Shown here one piece after another: positions 36,069 to 44,220 of a stretch of 64,000 nucleotides of DNA. Source of the stretch: Firmicutes bacterium ASF500 (GTDB lineage Bacteria; Bacillota; Clostridia; Oscillospirales; Oscillospiraceae); NCBI GenBank assembly GCA_000492175.2, contig CP097573.1:806001-870000 (forward strand), read 5' to 3'. Within the stretch, counting starts at the first letter, position 1; each line of letters opens with the position of its first letter. Both the position numbers and the translations under genes were made by a program. A model generated the notes under the pieces. It did no database searches and was not told the DNA's origin. It saw only the letters and a list, made by a program, of their open reading frames with translations.

Positions 36069-38338
36069 ATGAGCTTCGACGAACACATCAAAATCAGAGG
36101 GGCCGCGGCTAACAACCTGAAGCACGTTGACGTGGACATCCCCAAGGAGCGGCTGGTGGTGCTGGCCGGGGTGTCCGGGTCGGGGAAGAGCTCCCTGGCC
36201 TTTGACACGGTGGCGGTGGAGAGCAGCCGTCAGTGGCAGTCGGCCTACCCCATGTTTCTGCGGGCCCGCCTGCCCCGGTATGAGCGCCCCCCGGTGGACG
36301 ACATTCAGAATCTGACCCCCAGCATCGTGGTGGACCAGAAGCCCATCGGGGCCAACGCCCGGTCCACCGTGGGCACCGCCACTGACACCGCCCCTCTTAT
36401 CCGCCTGCTGTTCTCCCGGGTGGGCCAGCCCAGCGCCGGGGGCTCCATGGCCTACTCCTTCAACCACCCCCACGGGATGTGCCCCGACTGCACCGGCCTG
36501 GGGGAGCGGGTGGAGCTGGACGAGGAGAAGATGTACGATCTGGACGAGACTCTCAACGGCAAGGGACTGCGGTTCAGCCAGTTCTCCGGTGGCAGCTGGC
36601 AGGAGTTCTACTACCGCTGCTGTCCCCTCCTGGACCCGGACAAGAAGCTGCGGGACTTCACCCCCGAAGAGTGGAAGATTCTCCGCGTCGGCCCGGACGA
36701 GCCCTTGAAGCTGGGCTTCCTGCGGCACAACACCGGCCAGGTGTCCCAGGTCCCCTATGAGGGGGTGGTCCCCCGCTTCCAGCGGCTCTATCTGAACCGG
36801 GATATTTCGGCCCTGAAAAAGTCCATTCAGGACGAGGTGATGCAGTTTGTCCGCCGCTGTCCCTGCACCGCCTGCGGGGGGAGCGGCCTGAACCCCAAGG
36901 CCCTGGCCTCCAAAATCAACGGGTACAACATCTCAGACTACTACGACATGCAGGTCAGCGAGCTTATCGGCGTTCTGGAGGCCATCCAGGACCCTCTGGG
37001 CCGCTCCATCGCCGGTCAGGCGTCCCAGCGGCTGCGGCGGATGGTGGACGTGGGCCTGGGCTATCTCAGCCTGTCCCGGCGGACGGACACCCTGTCCGGC
37101 GGCGAGTCCCAGCGGCTGAAAATGGTCCGCCACCTGGGCAGCGGGCTGAACAACCTCACCTATATCTTTGACGAGCCCACCGCCGGCCTCCACCCGGCGG
37201 ACGCCAAACGCATCGGCGTACTGCTCCAGGCCCTGCGGGACAAGGGGAACACCGTCCTGGTGGTGGAGCACAGCCGTCAGATGCTGGAGCTGGCCGACCA
37301 CATCATTGAGCTGGGCCCTCTGGCCGGGAGCCAGGGGGGCAAGATCGTCTATCAGGGAGACCTGACCGGCCTGAAGGAGGCCGGCACCCTCACCGCCGCC
37401 GCCCTGTCGGAGCGGGTCCAGCCCAACCCCAGCCCCCTGCCCTGGACGGAGTCCTTCCCCATCCGGGACGCCTCCCTCCACAACCTGAAGCACATCGACG
37501 TGGACATCCCCAAAGGGGTGCTCACCGCCGTGTCCGGGGTGGCCGGGTCGGGCAAGAGCAGTCTGATTTGCCAGGAATTTGTCTCCCGCTTCCCCGAGAC
37601 CATCGTCATCGACCAGCGGCCCATCGGCACCTCCAGCCGGTCCACCCCCGCCACCTACACCGGTGTGATGGATGAGATCCGCAAGCTTTTCGGCAAGGCC
37701 AACAAGGTCACCCCCCAGTGGTTCAGCTTCAACTCCAAGGGGGCCTGTCCCGTGTGCAAGGGCAAGGGGGAAATCACCCCCGAGGTGGCCTTTGCCGACC
37801 CGGTGACCATCCTGTGCGAGGAGTGCCGGGGGGCCCGGTACAACCCCACCGCCCTGAGCTACCGGTATCAGGACAAGAACATCCAGGAGGTCCTGGACAT
37901 GACGGTGAGCGACGCGGTGGAGTTCTTCACCCAGCCCAAGATCGTTGACCCCCTCCGGGTCCTGTGTCAGGTGGGCCTGGGCTACATGACCCTGGGCCAG
38001 CCCACCAGCACCCTGTCCGGCGGGGAGGTCCAGCGCCTCAAGCTGGCCAGCGAGCTGCACAAGCAGGGCAATGTCTATGTACTGGACGAGCCCTCCACCG
38101 GCCTGCACAGCCGGGACGCCGCCCATCTTCTCACTCTGCTCCGCCAGCTGGTGGCCCAGGGCAACACGGTCATCATCGTGGAGCACCGCATGGAGCTCAT
38201 CGCCTCTGCCGACTGGGTCATCGACATGGGCCCCGAGGGGGGCAGCAAGGGGGCCAGGTCCTCTTCGCCGGCGTCCCGGCGGACCTGTTGAACTGCCCAA
38301 ATTCCGAGACCGGGCGGTATATGAGGGGGTTCCTCTAA
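36069..38338 (+). CDS. UvrA-like ABC ATPase (short type), C-terminus frameshifted as written
   Basis: Twin ABC ATPase of the UvrA family, about 756 residues once repaired, shorter than true UvrA (about 940), so probably a drug-resistance/stress paralogue rather than the repair subunit. First half: Walker A GVSGSGKSS, zinc-finger cysteines CPDC...CPCTACGGSG, signature LSGGESQR, Walker B DEPTAGLHP. Second half: GVAGSGKSS, CPVCKGKG...CEECRGAR, LSGGEVQR, DEPSTGLHS. As written the frame ends at 38291 with an aberrant tail; one extra G in the G5 run at 38249-38253 restores GGKVLFAG-type C-terminus ending GRYMRGFL at 38338. ATG at 36069 has no strong ribosome site. Confidence 0.85.
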
Positions 38339-38856
38339 TCGGGGCTCTCCTCCCGCAGGAGGGCGTACATGCAGGAGTCATGGACCTCGTTCCATTTGAA
38401 CACACTCTGGCGCAGCACGCCCTCCAGGGTAAACCCGGCCTTCTCCAGCACCCGACAGGAGGCGGCGTTGTGGGCGTAGGCCACGGCGTAGACGCGGAGC
38501 AGGCTGTCCCACCGGGCGAAGCCCTCCTCGCAGATCTGCCGGACGGCCTGGGTCATAATCCCCCGGCCCCAGTACTCCTCCGCCAGCCAGTAGCCCAGCT
38601 CGGCAGTCCTGGCGTACACGTCGCCGCCCCGGGACAGGGCGATACTGCCCACCGCATGGCCCTCCGCCTCGATGGTCCGGAACATCTGACGGGTCTCGTC
38701 CGCCGCGATGCAGCTTTCAATAAACGTCTCAGCGTCGGTTCGGATATAGGGGTAGGGGAAGATGTTGCGCAGATTGCGGGCAATCTTGTCATTGTTGGCG
38801 TACCGCAGTACGTCCTCCACATCCTCTCGCCGCCAGGGGCGCAAAATGAAATTCAT
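38335..38856 (-). CDS. GNAT N-acetyltransferase, RimJ/RimL-like
   Basis: 173 residues. Acetyl-CoA-dependent transferase fold: NFILRPWRREDVEDVLRYANN at the N-terminus, AELGYWLAEEYWGRGIMTQAVRQICEEGF with the pyrophosphate-binding RGIMT loop, then AHNAASCRVLEKAGFTLEGVLRQ. Target (ribosomal protein or small molecule) unknown. AAGGAA before ATG. Its stop overlaps the repaired end of the convergent UvrA-like gene. Confidence 0.93.
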   Translation of the reverse strand: MNFILRPWRREDVEDVLRYANNDKIARNLRNIFPYPYIRTDAETFIESCIAADETRQMFRTIEAEGHAVGSIALSRGGDVYARTAELGYWLAEEYWGRGIMTQAVRQICEEGFARWDSLLRVYAVAYAHNAASCRVLEKAGFTLEGVLRQSVFKWNEVHDSCMYALLREESPD

Positions 38857-38875
38857 AGAAGTTCCTTCTTTCCGT

Positions 38876-38987
38876 GTAGGGGCGGCCTGTGGCCGCCCGT
38901 CGGTACATCTCCCGGGAATATGGGCGGCAACAAACCGCCCGTCGGTACATGCGTCTGGGGATACGGGCGGCCACAGGCCGCCCCTAC
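38876..38987. repeat. Intergenic palindromic repeat, family A copy 1 (composite)
   Basis: Perfect 25-bp outer arms (38876-38900 and 38963-38987; GTAGGGGCGGCCTGTGGCCG...). Inside, CCGCCCGTCGGTACAT occurs twice (38893-38908 and 38935-38950). Looks like two nested units. Confidence 0.88.
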
Positions 38988-38992
38988 AGGCC

Positions 38993-40282
38993 TTACGGCT
39001 CCTCCCAAAATTCCCGGCGGGGCTTCCAGCCCTCCACCAACGGCCCCAGCTGGCCGATGACCTTGGGGGTGCAAACTGCCACCACGTCGATGGTCTCGCC
39101 GTAGTCCACGTTCTCCACCTTAGCCTCCAGATAGAGCTTATCCAGCAGACCGCCCTTGTCGTAGGGCAGGTGGATGGTTACCCGGCGAGCCCCGTTGTCC
39201 AGCACCCGCCCGATGGCGGCCAGAAGGTCGGGCACCCCCTCCCCCGTCTTGGCAGAGATGGACACCCGGTCCTCCCCGTGGGGACGGATATCGCCGGTCC
39301 ACAGGTCGCACTTGTTAAAGACCTCAATGCGGGGGGTCTGGTCGGCCCCCAGCTCATGAATCAGCTGGTCCACCACCTCGGCCTGCTCCCGCCACTGGGG
39401 GCTGGAGGAGTCAATGACGTGGAGGAGGAGGTCGGCATATTCCAGCTCCTCCAGGGTGGCCTTGAAGGCCTCCACCAGGTGGTGGGGCAGCTTGCGGATA
39501 AAGCCCACCGTGTCGGACAGGAGCACCGTGCAGGTGTCGGAGATCTCCAGGGTCCGGGTGGTGGTGTCCAGGGTGTCAAAGAGACGGTTGTTGGCGGGAA
39601 TTTCCGCCCCAGTGAGGTGGTTGAGCAGGGTGGATTTGCCCGCGTTGGTGTAGCCCACGATGGCCACCACCGGCACCTCGTTTTTGATGCGCCGCTCCCG
39701 CTGGGTGGCCCGGACCCGGCGGACATCCTTTAATTCACCCTCCAGCTTGGCGATCTTCCGGCCTAAAATACGCCGGTCGCTTTCCAGCTGGGTCTCGCCG
39801 GGACCTCGGGTGCCGATGGCGCCCTCCTGGCGCTCCAGGTGCTTCCACATGCCCAGCAGACGGGGCAGAAGATACTTGTACTGGGCCAGCTCCACCTGGA
39901 GCCGGCCCTCTCTCGTTCTGGCCCGCTGGGCGAAGATGTCCAGAATCAGGGCGGACCGGTCCAGAACGCCCACCTTCAGCTCCTCGGCCAGGTTGCGCTG
40001 CTGGGAGGGGGACAGGGGGTTGTCGAAGATGACCATGTCGGCGTTTGCCGCTTCCACCAGCTGCTTCACCTCGACCACCTTGCCCTCGCCGATGAAGGTG
40101 CGGGGGTCGGGGCTGTCCTTGGACTGTGTCACCACCCCCACGCACTGGCCCCCCGCCGTCTCAAGCAGAGCGGCCAGCTCCTCCATAGATTCCTCGTCCG
40201 CGTTTTCCTCCCGGCTGAGGCTAAAGGCGTTCAGCCCCACCAGAACGGCGCGGTTAAATTGTGTTTTCTCAATATCTGGCAT
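38993..40282 (-). CDS. hflX: Ribosome-associated GTPase HflX
   Basis: 429 residues. N-terminal HflX domain (VVEVKQLVEAANADMVIFDNPLSPSQQRNL), glycine-rich linker RGPGETQLESDRR, and G domain with G1 GYTNAGKST, G3 DTVGF, G4 NKCD. Splits or rescues stalled/heat-damaged ribosomes in other bacteria. ATG at 40282 with GAGGAA upstream; TTG at 40291 is the alternative. Confidence 0.95.
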   Translation of the reverse strand: MPDIEKTQFNRAVLVGLNAFSLSREENADEESMEELAALLETAGGQCVGVVTQSKDSPDPRTFIGEGKVVEVKQLVEAANADMVIFDNPLSPSQQRNLAEELKVGVLDRSALILDIFAQRARTREGRLQVELAQYKYLLPRLLGMWKHLERQEGAIGTRGPGETQLESDRRILGRKIAKLEGELKDVRRVRATQRERRIKNEVPVVAIVGYTNAGKSTLLNHLTGAEIPANNRLFDTLDTTTRTLEISDTCTVLLSDTVGFIRKLPHHLVEAFKATLEELEYADLLLHVIDSSSPQWREQAEVVDQLIHELGADQTPRIEVFNKCDLWTGDIRPHGEDRVSISAKTGEGVPDLLAAIGRVLDNGARRVTIHLPYDKGGLLDKLYLEAKVENVDYGETIDVVAVCTPKVIGQLGPLVEGWKPRREFWEEP

Positions 40283-40330
40283 ATAGGTCAAAATTCCTCG
40301 TTTCTGTTTAATTTGCAGGAAAAACGGCGT

Positions 40331-40406
40331 GTAGGGGCGGGTATCACCCGCCCGCTCTTACTGTATACTCCGCATTATCTGGCGGGCGGATGATATCCGC
40401 CCCTAC
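40331..40406. repeat. Intergenic palindromic repeat, family A copy 2
   Basis: Left arm GTAGGGGCGGGTATCACCCG, right arm ending GATATCCGCCCCTAC. Its sequence closely matches the reverse complement of the copy at 60037-60112, including the inner CGCTCTTAC segment. Confidence 0.88.
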
Positions 40407-40411
40407 AGGGG

Positions 40412-40750
40412 TCAGGTCAAATTATCCCTGCTCCACTCCAGCATGGTATGGAGCAATGGAGCAAAGCTCTCCCCTAGAGGTGTCAGGGTGTACTCCACCC
40501 GGGGCGGCACCTCGCCAAAGACCTCCCGGTGGAGGAAGCCGTCCTCCTCCAGCTCCCGGAGCTGCCTGGTCAGGGTGGATTGGGTGATCCCTTCCAGCCG
40601 CCGGCGCAGCTCGCCGAACCGCTGGACCTGATAGAAGGCCACATACCACAAAATTAAAATTTTCCACTTGCCCCCCAGCACCGACTGGAGCCGCCCCATA
40701 GCCTCGCACCGGGCCAGAGTCTCGGGGGCGGTAAACTTATTGTCTGCCAT
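40412..40750 (-). CDS. HxlR-family winged-helix regulator
   Basis: 112 residues. Typical HxlR: LQSVLGGKWKILILWYVAFYQVQRFGELRRRLEGITQSTLTRQLRELEEDGFLHREVFGEVPPRVEYTLTPLGESFAPLL. A Cys at residue 14 (ARCEAMG) precedes the HTH, as in redox- or electrophile-sensing members. Divergent from the radical SAM gene at 40886, which is its likely target. Confidence 0.94.
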   Translation of the reverse strand: MADNKFTAPETLARCEAMGRLQSVLGGKWKILILWYVAFYQVQRFGELRRRLEGITQSTLTRQLRELEEDGFLHREVFGEVPPRVEYTLTPLGESFAPLLHTMLEWSRDNLT

Positions 40751-40803
40751 GCTTGTTCCCTCACGGTATCAAAAAGTGTACTAATTCTAAAAAAAGACCG
40801 TAC

Positions 40804-40832
40804 TTGCGCTCCCTTTTCCTCTGTAGTATGGT
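40804..40832 (+). promoter_or_regulatory. Promoter of the radical SAM gene at 40886
   Basis: TTGCGC (40804-40809), 17-bp spacer, TATGGT (40827-40832). The neighbouring AT-rich stretch at 40774-40803 contains two GTAC blocks that could be HxlR half-sites. Confidence 0.55.
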
Positions 40833-40885
40833 AATGGCACCGGCGGAGGGCCCCCGCCGGGCAATTCAGAAAAGGAGCGTTTACT

Positions 40886-41821
40886 ATGCACTTCACCGGC
40901 ACCATCTGGCGGCCGCCCTATGAAGCCGCCTCCCTGCTGATCGAGGCCACTGCGGGCTGTACCCACCACCGGTGCAAATTTTGCACCCTGTACAACGATC
41001 TGCCCTTTCCCTTCCGCATGTCCCCCTTGGAGGACATCGAGTCCGACCTGCTGGAGGCCCAGACGGCCTTTCACTCCCCCATGGGGAGGCTGGCCTCCGC
41101 CCTCCAGGGCCTGCCTGACCGGGAGGGCCCGGACCGGGCCTTTCTCACCGGGGCCAACCCCTTCGTTTTAAAGACAGACCGGCTGCTGAATATCGCCCAG
41201 CTCATCGGACAGTATTTCCCCGCCGTCAAGACCATTGGTTCGTTTGCCCGAATCACCGACATCGGACTGAAAACCGACGGAGAACTGGGCGACCTCCATG
41301 CCGCCGGGTACGACGGCCTGACCATCGGGGTGGAGTCGGGGGACGGCCCCTCCCTGGCCTTCATGGACAAGGGCTACGCCCCGGAGGACATTTTGACCCA
41401 GTGTCAGCGCCTGGACCGGGCGGGCATTGGGTACAATTTCTTCTATCTCACCGGCATCGCCGGAGCGGGACAGGGAGAGCGAAGCGCCAAGGCCAGCGCG
41501 GAGCTCTTCAACCGGCTCCATCCCCGGCTCATTGGTTCCTCCATGCTCACCGTCTACCCCGATTCAAAGCTGCACCAGGAGATTCAGTCGGGAAATTGGA
41601 CGGAGGCGGGAGAAGTGGAAAAGTATGAGGAATTGAAAGCTCTTATTTCCTGCCTGGATATCCCGGTCACCTTCGCGGCCCTGGGAGCCTCCAACGCCTA
41701 TCAGTTCCAGGGACAGCTTCCCCGGGACCGGGAATCTCTCCTGTCCGCCCTGGACCAGATCATCGGGCGGGAAAACGAGGAAAGGCTGCGATCTTACCGG
41801 ACCACCCTGCCCCATCTGTAG
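40886..41821 (+). CDS. Radical SAM protein (Elp3/YgiQ-like barrel)
   Basis: 311 residues. Fe-S motif CTHHRCKFC (Cx4Cx2C) near residue 25, followed by GANPF, GSFARITD, YDGLTIGVESGD (SAM-binding strand) and GIGYNFFYLTGIAGAGQGE. Starts with IWRPPYEAASLLIEATAGC, a start typical of this uncharacterised radical SAM family. ATG after AAAGGAG. Reaction unknown; divergent HxlR control suggests a stress or electrophile link. Confidence 0.88.
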   Translation: MHFTGTIWRPPYEAASLLIEATAGCTHHRCKFCTLYNDLPFPFRMSPLEDIESDLLEAQTAFHSPMGRLASALQGLPDREGPDRAFLTGANPFVLKTDRLLNIAQLIGQYFPAVKTIGSFARITDIGLKTDGELGDLHAAGYDGLTIGVESGDGPSLAFMDKGYAPEDILTQCQRLDRAGIGYNFFYLTGIAGAGQGERSAKASAELFNRLHPRLIGSSMLTVYPDSKLHQEIQSGNWTEAGEVEKYEELKALISCLDIPVTFAALGASNAYQFQGQLPRDRESLLSALDQIIGRENEERLRSYRTTLPHL

Positions 41822-41822
41822 C

Positions 41823-42322
41823 TCAGTCCTTCGCCAGGACCTCAACGATTTCCCCGATATACAAGGTGTGATAATCCTTCTCAGGATACCATTTTGTTTT
41901 AATTTCCTGGGGCATACAGTCCGGGTCCATGGGCTGGGCGAAGCGCTTGCGGCAGACCAGCACCAGCTCGGCCTCCTGGAAGAAGGGCGCGCCGCACTCC
42001 GCCGTCTGGACGGTAAAGCCGCATTCCTTTACTTTGTCCACCTCCCGGCCGCTCTTGGAGCCGCACAGCTGGAGGGCCTTGCGGTGCTCCTCCCCGAAGA
42101 AGGACAGGGTAAAGAAGTCCTCCCGGTCCACGAACTCCTTGGTATACCGCTGAGGCCGGATGTAGCAGGTGGCCGACGGTGCCCCCAGATCACCCCCAGC
42201 CCGCCCCAGGAGGCGGTCATGGTGTTGCAGTTCTCCCCGGTTCCGGCGGTAATCAGCATCCACTGGTCGCCGATCATGGAAAAGACATTTTTATCCAACT
42301 GCTTCGGATCAATTTTACGCAT
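41823..42322 (-). pseudogene. Flavin reductase/flavoredoxin-like gene, frameshifted at a G5 run as written
   Basis: ATG at 42322 after GAGGAAA begins RKIDPKQLDKNVFSMIGDQWMLITAGTGENCNTMTASWGGLGVIWG, the FMN-binding start of flavin-reductase-like proteins. The rest, APSATCYIRPQRYTKEFVDREDFFTLSFF...GKSGREVDKVKECGF, is one frame away. The two frames meet at a run of five C on the plus strand (42182-42186); adding one base gives an intact 166-residue protein ending at 41823. Its stop faces the radical SAM stop. Mutation or consensus error cannot be told apart here. Confidence 0.85.
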
Positions 42323-42405
42323 GGTAATTTCCTCCTCATACGATTACGTTTTGTTAAGGGCACGCGCCCCCTGAATTCTATGCAAATCAACCCCATTTTG
42401 ATACA

Positions 42406-42437
42406 AAAAGCCGCACCGAATACACGGTGCGGCTTTT
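42406..42437 (-). terminator. Terminator of rpmE
   Basis: AAAAGCCGCACCG (42406-42418) pairs with CGGTGCGGCTTTT (42425-42437); on the minus strand a T-run follows. Confidence 0.93.
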
Positions 42438-42449
42438 GTACACAGGGTT

Positions 42450-42653
42450 TTACTTGTCGAGACCGAACTTCTTGTTGAAGCGGCTGACACGGCCACCGGT
42501 GTCCACCATCTTCTGCTTGCCGGTGTAGAAGGGGTGACACTTGGAGCACACTTCTACGCGGATGTCCTTTCTGGTGGAGCCAGTCTCGATCACGTTGCCG
42601 CAGGCGCACCGGATGGTGGTCTGTTCATAGTTGGGGTGGAGGCCTTCCTTCAT
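42450..42653 (-). CDS. rpmE: Ribosomal protein L31, zinc-binding type
   Basis: 67 residues: [64 protein letters not shown]. CxCG and CxxC ligate zinc, the C+ form. GAGGTGA-like site before ATG. Single-gene unit with terminator. Confidence 0.98.
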   Translation of the reverse strand: MKEGLHPNYEQTTIRCACGNVIETGSTRKDIRVEVCSKCHPFYTGKQKMVDTGGRVSRFNKKFGLDK

Positions 42654-42777
42654 TTTATCTTCACCTCTTTCTTCCTTGAGGGTATGCTTGTAAACGCAAC
42701 TGTTATCATAGCACAGCTTTCCTGGAAAAGCAACTATTTTTTATAAAATTGTCAAGAAAAAAGTTTTGCCCTCCCCC

Positions 42778-42806
42778 TTGACAGCGGCGGCTTGTTGGGT
42801 TAAAAT
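42778..42806 (+). promoter_or_regulatory. Promoter of metal-resistance module
   Basis: TTGACA (42778-42783), 17-bp spacer, TAAAAT (42801-42806). Confidence 0.85.
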
Positions 42807-42817
42807 AAATCAAACAC

Positions 42818-42833
42818 ATGAACAAGTGCTCAT
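42818..42833. promoter_or_regulatory. Candidate ArsR/SmtB-family operator
   Basis: ATGAACAAGTGCTCAT is an imperfect palindrome (12 of 16 positions symmetric) just after the promoter and fits the TGAACA-type half-sites of metal-sensing ArsR/SmtB repressors. Confidence 0.65.
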
Positions 42834-42852
42834 ATATAGAAAGGAGCCCCCT

Positions 42853-43212
42853 ATGGAACTGAGACCCATCCCCTGCTGTGAGGAGGCCCTGGTCCACGAC
42901 GCCGCGGTGGACCGGGTCCGGCAGAACCTCCCCCCCGACGAGCGGCTTTACGACCTGGCCGAGCTGTTCAAAATCTTCGGCGACAGCACCCGGGTGAAGA
43001 TTTTGTACGCCCTCCTGGAGTCCGAGCTGTGCGTCTGCGACATCGCCAAGCTGATGGAGGTCACCCAAAGCGCCGTATCCCATCAGCTCCGGGTGCTGAA
43101 AAACAGCAAGCTGGTCAAATTCCGCCGGGAGGGCAAAACGGTCTACTACTCCCTGGCCGACAGCCACGTGATCCACATTCTGGACCAGGGAATGGAGCAC
43201 ATTTGCGAGTAG
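42853..43212 (+). CDS. ArsR/SmtB-family metal-sensing repressor (CadC/CzrA-like)
   Basis: 119 residues. Winged helix (FKIFGDSTRVKILYALLESELCVCDIAKLMEVTQSAVSHQLRVLKNSKLVKFRREGKTVYYSLAD). Two metal sites can be seen: the alpha3-type thiolate set Cys60, Cys62, Asp63 with Cys8/Cys9 in the N-terminus, and the alpha5 set Asp103, His105, His116, Glu119 (DxH-x10-HxxE) of zinc sensors. It likely releases the operator at 42818-42833 on binding Cd/Pb or Zn. ATG after AAGGAG. Its TAG stop is the edge of a family B repeat. Confidence 0.94.
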   Translation: MELRPIPCCEEALVHDAAVDRVRQNLPPDERLYDLAELFKIFGDSTRVKILYALLESELCVCDIAKLMEVTQSAVSHQLRVLKNSKLVKFRREGKTVYYSLADSHVIHILDQGMEHICE

Positions 43213-43273
43213 GGCGCGACGACCCCGGCGCGCCGTTCTCCAGGAGGCGGCGGGCCGAGTCGTCCCGCCCTAC
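43209..43273. repeat. Intergenic palindromic repeat, family B copy 3
   Basis: Almost identical to 22939-23004: GTAGGGCGCGACGACC at the left, GTCGTCCCGCCCTACA at the right. Contains the arsR stop codon. Confidence 0.88.
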
Positions 43274-43321
43274 AAAATTTCCGCAGGGAGAAAAGTTCAA
43301 AATCAGAAAGGATGTATCACC

Positions 43322-43540
43322 ATGAAAAAGACCTTCAAGCTCATCGACCTGGACTGCGCCAACTGCGCCGCCAAAATGGAGACCGCCATTAAGAAAATCG
43401 ACGGAGTGTCCGACGCTTCCGTGTCCTTCATGACCCAGAAAATGACCGTGGAGGCCGACGACGCCCGGTTTGACAGCATCATGAAGCAGATCGTAAAAGC
43501 CTGCAAAAAGGTGGAGCCGGACTGCGAGATCGTGCTGTGA
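43322..43540 (+). CDS. Free heavy-metal-associated (HMA) domain protein
   Basis: 72 residues, one HMA domain with metal-binding Cys12 and Cys15 (LIDLDCANCAAKMETAIKKIDGV). The Asp before the first Cys (DCANC) is the pattern seen with Zn/Cd/Pb ATPases rather than copper ones. It probably hands metal to the P1B-ATPase of the same operon, which lacks its own HMA domain. AAAGGA before ATG. Its stop overlaps the next start by 4 bp. Confidence 0.92.
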   Translation: MKKTFKLIDLDCANCAAKMETAIKKIDGVSDASVSFMTQKMTVEADDARFDSIMKQIVKACKKVEPDCEIVL

Positions 43541-44151
43541 GCACCTTTTGGGACCGCTGGGCCTGGTTTTACGACCTGGCGGAGCGGAGCAACCGGACGG
43601 TGAACGTTGCGGCGGCGGCCCGGATGGCCGAGCTTGTCCCCGTTGGGGCCCGGGCGCTGGACTGCGCCGCCGGGACGGGTGAATTTTCCCTGGCGGCGGC
43701 GAAGCGGGCCGCTTCGGTGCTGTGCACCGACCAGTCCCGGCCCATGCTGGACCGCGCCCGGAAAAAGGCGGCAAAGCGGGGGCTGACCAACATCAGCTTC
43801 GCCCAGCGGGATGTGACCGCCCTGTCCGGCCCGGACGGCAGCTTTGACGCCGTAATCGCCGCCAATGTGCTCCACCTCCTCCCGGAGCCGGAAACGGCGG
43901 TGCGGGAGCTGTGGCGGGTCACCGCCCCCGGCGGGCGGCTCATCCTGCCCACCTACCTCCAGGGAACGGCCGGGACGGCCTACGGGGCTATGATCAAAAT
44001 TTATCAGGGCGTGGGCTTCCACTATGAGCACGCCTTCACTCCCGAGACCTACCGGATGCTTCTGGAAAGGCTGAATCTGGCCCCAGTAGCTCTGGAGGTC
44101 ATTTCCGGCGGAGTGCCCGCGGGCATCGCCCTGTTGGAAAAGCCCCTGTAG
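43537..44151 (+). CDS. Class I SAM-dependent methyltransferase
   Basis: 204 residues. UbiE/Methyltransf_11-like: motif I LDCAAGTGEFSLAAA, DQSRPMLDRARKKA, FDAVIAANVLHLLPEPETAVRELWRVTAPGGRLILPTY. It starts at GTG overlapping the HMA stop (GTGA), so translation is coupled. The conserved cysteines of arsenite methyltransferases are absent. A methyltransferase between a metal chaperone and its pump is unusual; substrate unknown. Confidence 0.9.
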   Translation: MSTFWDRWAWFYDLAERSNRTVNVAAAARMAELVPVGARALDCAAGTGEFSLAAAKRAASVLCTDQSRPMLDRARKKAAKRGLTNISFAQRDVTALSGPDGSFDAVIAANVLHLLPEPETAVRELWRVTAPGGRLILPTYLQGTAGTAYGAMIKIYQGVGFHYEHAFTPETYRMLLERLNLAPVALEVISGGVPAGIALLEKPL

Positions 44152-44204
44152 GGCAGGCCCGCCAAATCCGCACAACCTTGCGGGCGGCCACAGGCCGCCC
44201 CTAC
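44149..44204. repeat. Intergenic palindromic repeat, family A copy 4 (half-degenerate)
   Basis: Right arm CGGGCGGCCACAGGCCG...CCCCTAC equals the right arm of 38963-38987; the left arm GTAGGGCAGGCCCGCC is diverged. Contains the methyltransferase stop codon. Confidence 0.8.
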
Positions 44205-44220
44205 GAAATGAGGCGTATTT

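Noticed and set aside
38893..38950. Direct repeat CCGCCCGTCGGTACAT as a possible CRISPR repeat
   Set aside because: Only two copies, palindromic GC-rich context, no cas genes, and shared with other family A elements.
43537..44151. Arsenite methyltransferase (ArsM)
   Set aside because: The conserved cysteine set of ArsM is missing; only the generic class I SAM fold is supported.
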